Below, in pieces: positions 63,706-64,000 of a stretch of 64,000 nucleotides of DNA (position 1 is its first letter; every line of letters begins with the position of its first letter). The stretch lies in contig NZ_JAMYFE010000052.1 in the NCBI RefSeq assembly GCF_024129865.1, positions 37,454 to 101,453 on the forward strand, given 5' to 3'. The stretch is from Stieleria tagensis. GTDB lineage: Bacteria > Planctomycetota > Planctomycetia > Pirellulales > Pirellulaceae. The position numbers and the translations under genes were made by a program. Under the pieces are notes generated by a model. It made no database searches. It worked only from the letters and a program-made list of their open reading frames with translations, and was not told where the DNA came from.

Positions 63706-64000
63706 TTCGGGGTGGTTCTTCGCGTGCTTTCGGCAACTGGTCAAGTCTTCCTGACATTGCGGCAACCTGATGATCTAACAAAAACGCGAGCCTGCTCGGT
63801 AGCCCGATTTAGAGCGTCGCTAGCATTGTGTTGGCAGTTGTCATCGGCCGAGTGAAGTTGCGTTTTGATCGCAGGCGCGGCGCGTCGGTTTTGAAGCCAG
63901 CGCTAAACAGCCTTTTCAACGCAGATGACTCGGAAAATTGCCGCCTCGATCTCTTCACCCTCCCGCCCCGGAGGTCGTGCAGCTTCGCGTGCCACCCATT
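63706..64000. other. Upstream region of the permease gene, with decayed repeat
   Basis: No gene seen. The stretch 63850-63905 (GAAGTTGCG, GCGCGTCGG, TTTTGAAGCCAGCG) looks like a strongly decayed family A half-unit. The window ends here. Confidence 0.4.

Overview
The window reads as chromosomal DNA of a planctomycete, most likely from the Pirellulaceae (Rhodopirellula and relatives). The grounds are the adjacent DUF1501 gene and planctomycete-type cytochrome (PSCyt1/DUF1549/DUF1553) gene, an extracytoplasmic-function (ECF) sigma factor divergent from a membrane serine/threonine kinase, an rsmH gene outside any mraZ/ftsL/dcw cluster, a small DUF6800-like protein, an even G+C-rich composition and many palindromic intergenic repeats. 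I see no tRNA, rRNA, CRISPR array, transposase, integrase or phage gene.

Layout. 0-8 kb: partial HEAT-like protein, CYTH phosphohydrolase/cyclase-like protein, seven-haem cytochrome (-), thiol peroxidase and tRNA hydroxylase TrhO, DUF502 membrane protein (-), ComF-type phosphoribosyltransferase (-). 7.4-8.5 kb: about 1.1 kb without a convincing gene but packed with strong hairpins. 8.5-12.4 kb: two ECF sigma factors and a membrane Ser/Thr kinase with a DFN motif. 12.5-18 kb: DUF11-repeat secreted protein (-), secreted esterase translationally coupled to an EboD-like dehydroquinate-synthase homologue. 18.5-25.2 kb: a tightly coupled three-gene unit (1693-aa TPR protein with an embedded C39-like cysteine-peptidase domain, unknown protein, rhomboid protease). 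25.4-27.4 kb: groES-groEL (-). 27.9-35.2 kb: Zn metallopeptidase, DUF58 protein, TIGR03546/TIGR03545 pair, unknown protein, FixJ-like response regulator. 35.8-41.2 kb (all -): rsmH, Tat-exported TIM-barrel protein, aspS, MFS transporter. 41.5-47.2 kb: glutathione peroxidase, DUF1501/PSCyt1 pair (-), Mn-type superoxide dismutase. 47.6-53.6 kb (-): GldA/GldFG/DUF4340 ABC export module. 54.2-57.2 kb (-): small basic protein and topoisomerase I. 57.5-63.7 kb: PpiD-like membrane protein (+), then a minus-strand cell-envelope/glycosyl group (DUF3524 glycosyltransferase of the tRNA-queuosine mannosyltransferase family, UDP-sugar dehydrogenase, LptF/LptG permease).

How it works together. Most genes are housekeeping or oxidative-defence genes (Tpx, GPx, SOD, GroESL, AspRS, TopA). 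Regulation is represented by the two ECF sigma factors, the kinase and the response regulator. The items that look least described are the TPR/C39-like/rhomboid unit at 18.5-25.2 kb, the hairpin-dense locus at 7.5-8.3 kb (candidate structured RNA on the + strand) and the palindromic repeat families, of which family A lies downstream of at least one gene in every copy. Starts were moved inward from the longest open frame wherever an ATG/GTG with a better ribosome site, a signal peptide or family alignment supported it; these choices are stated per gene.
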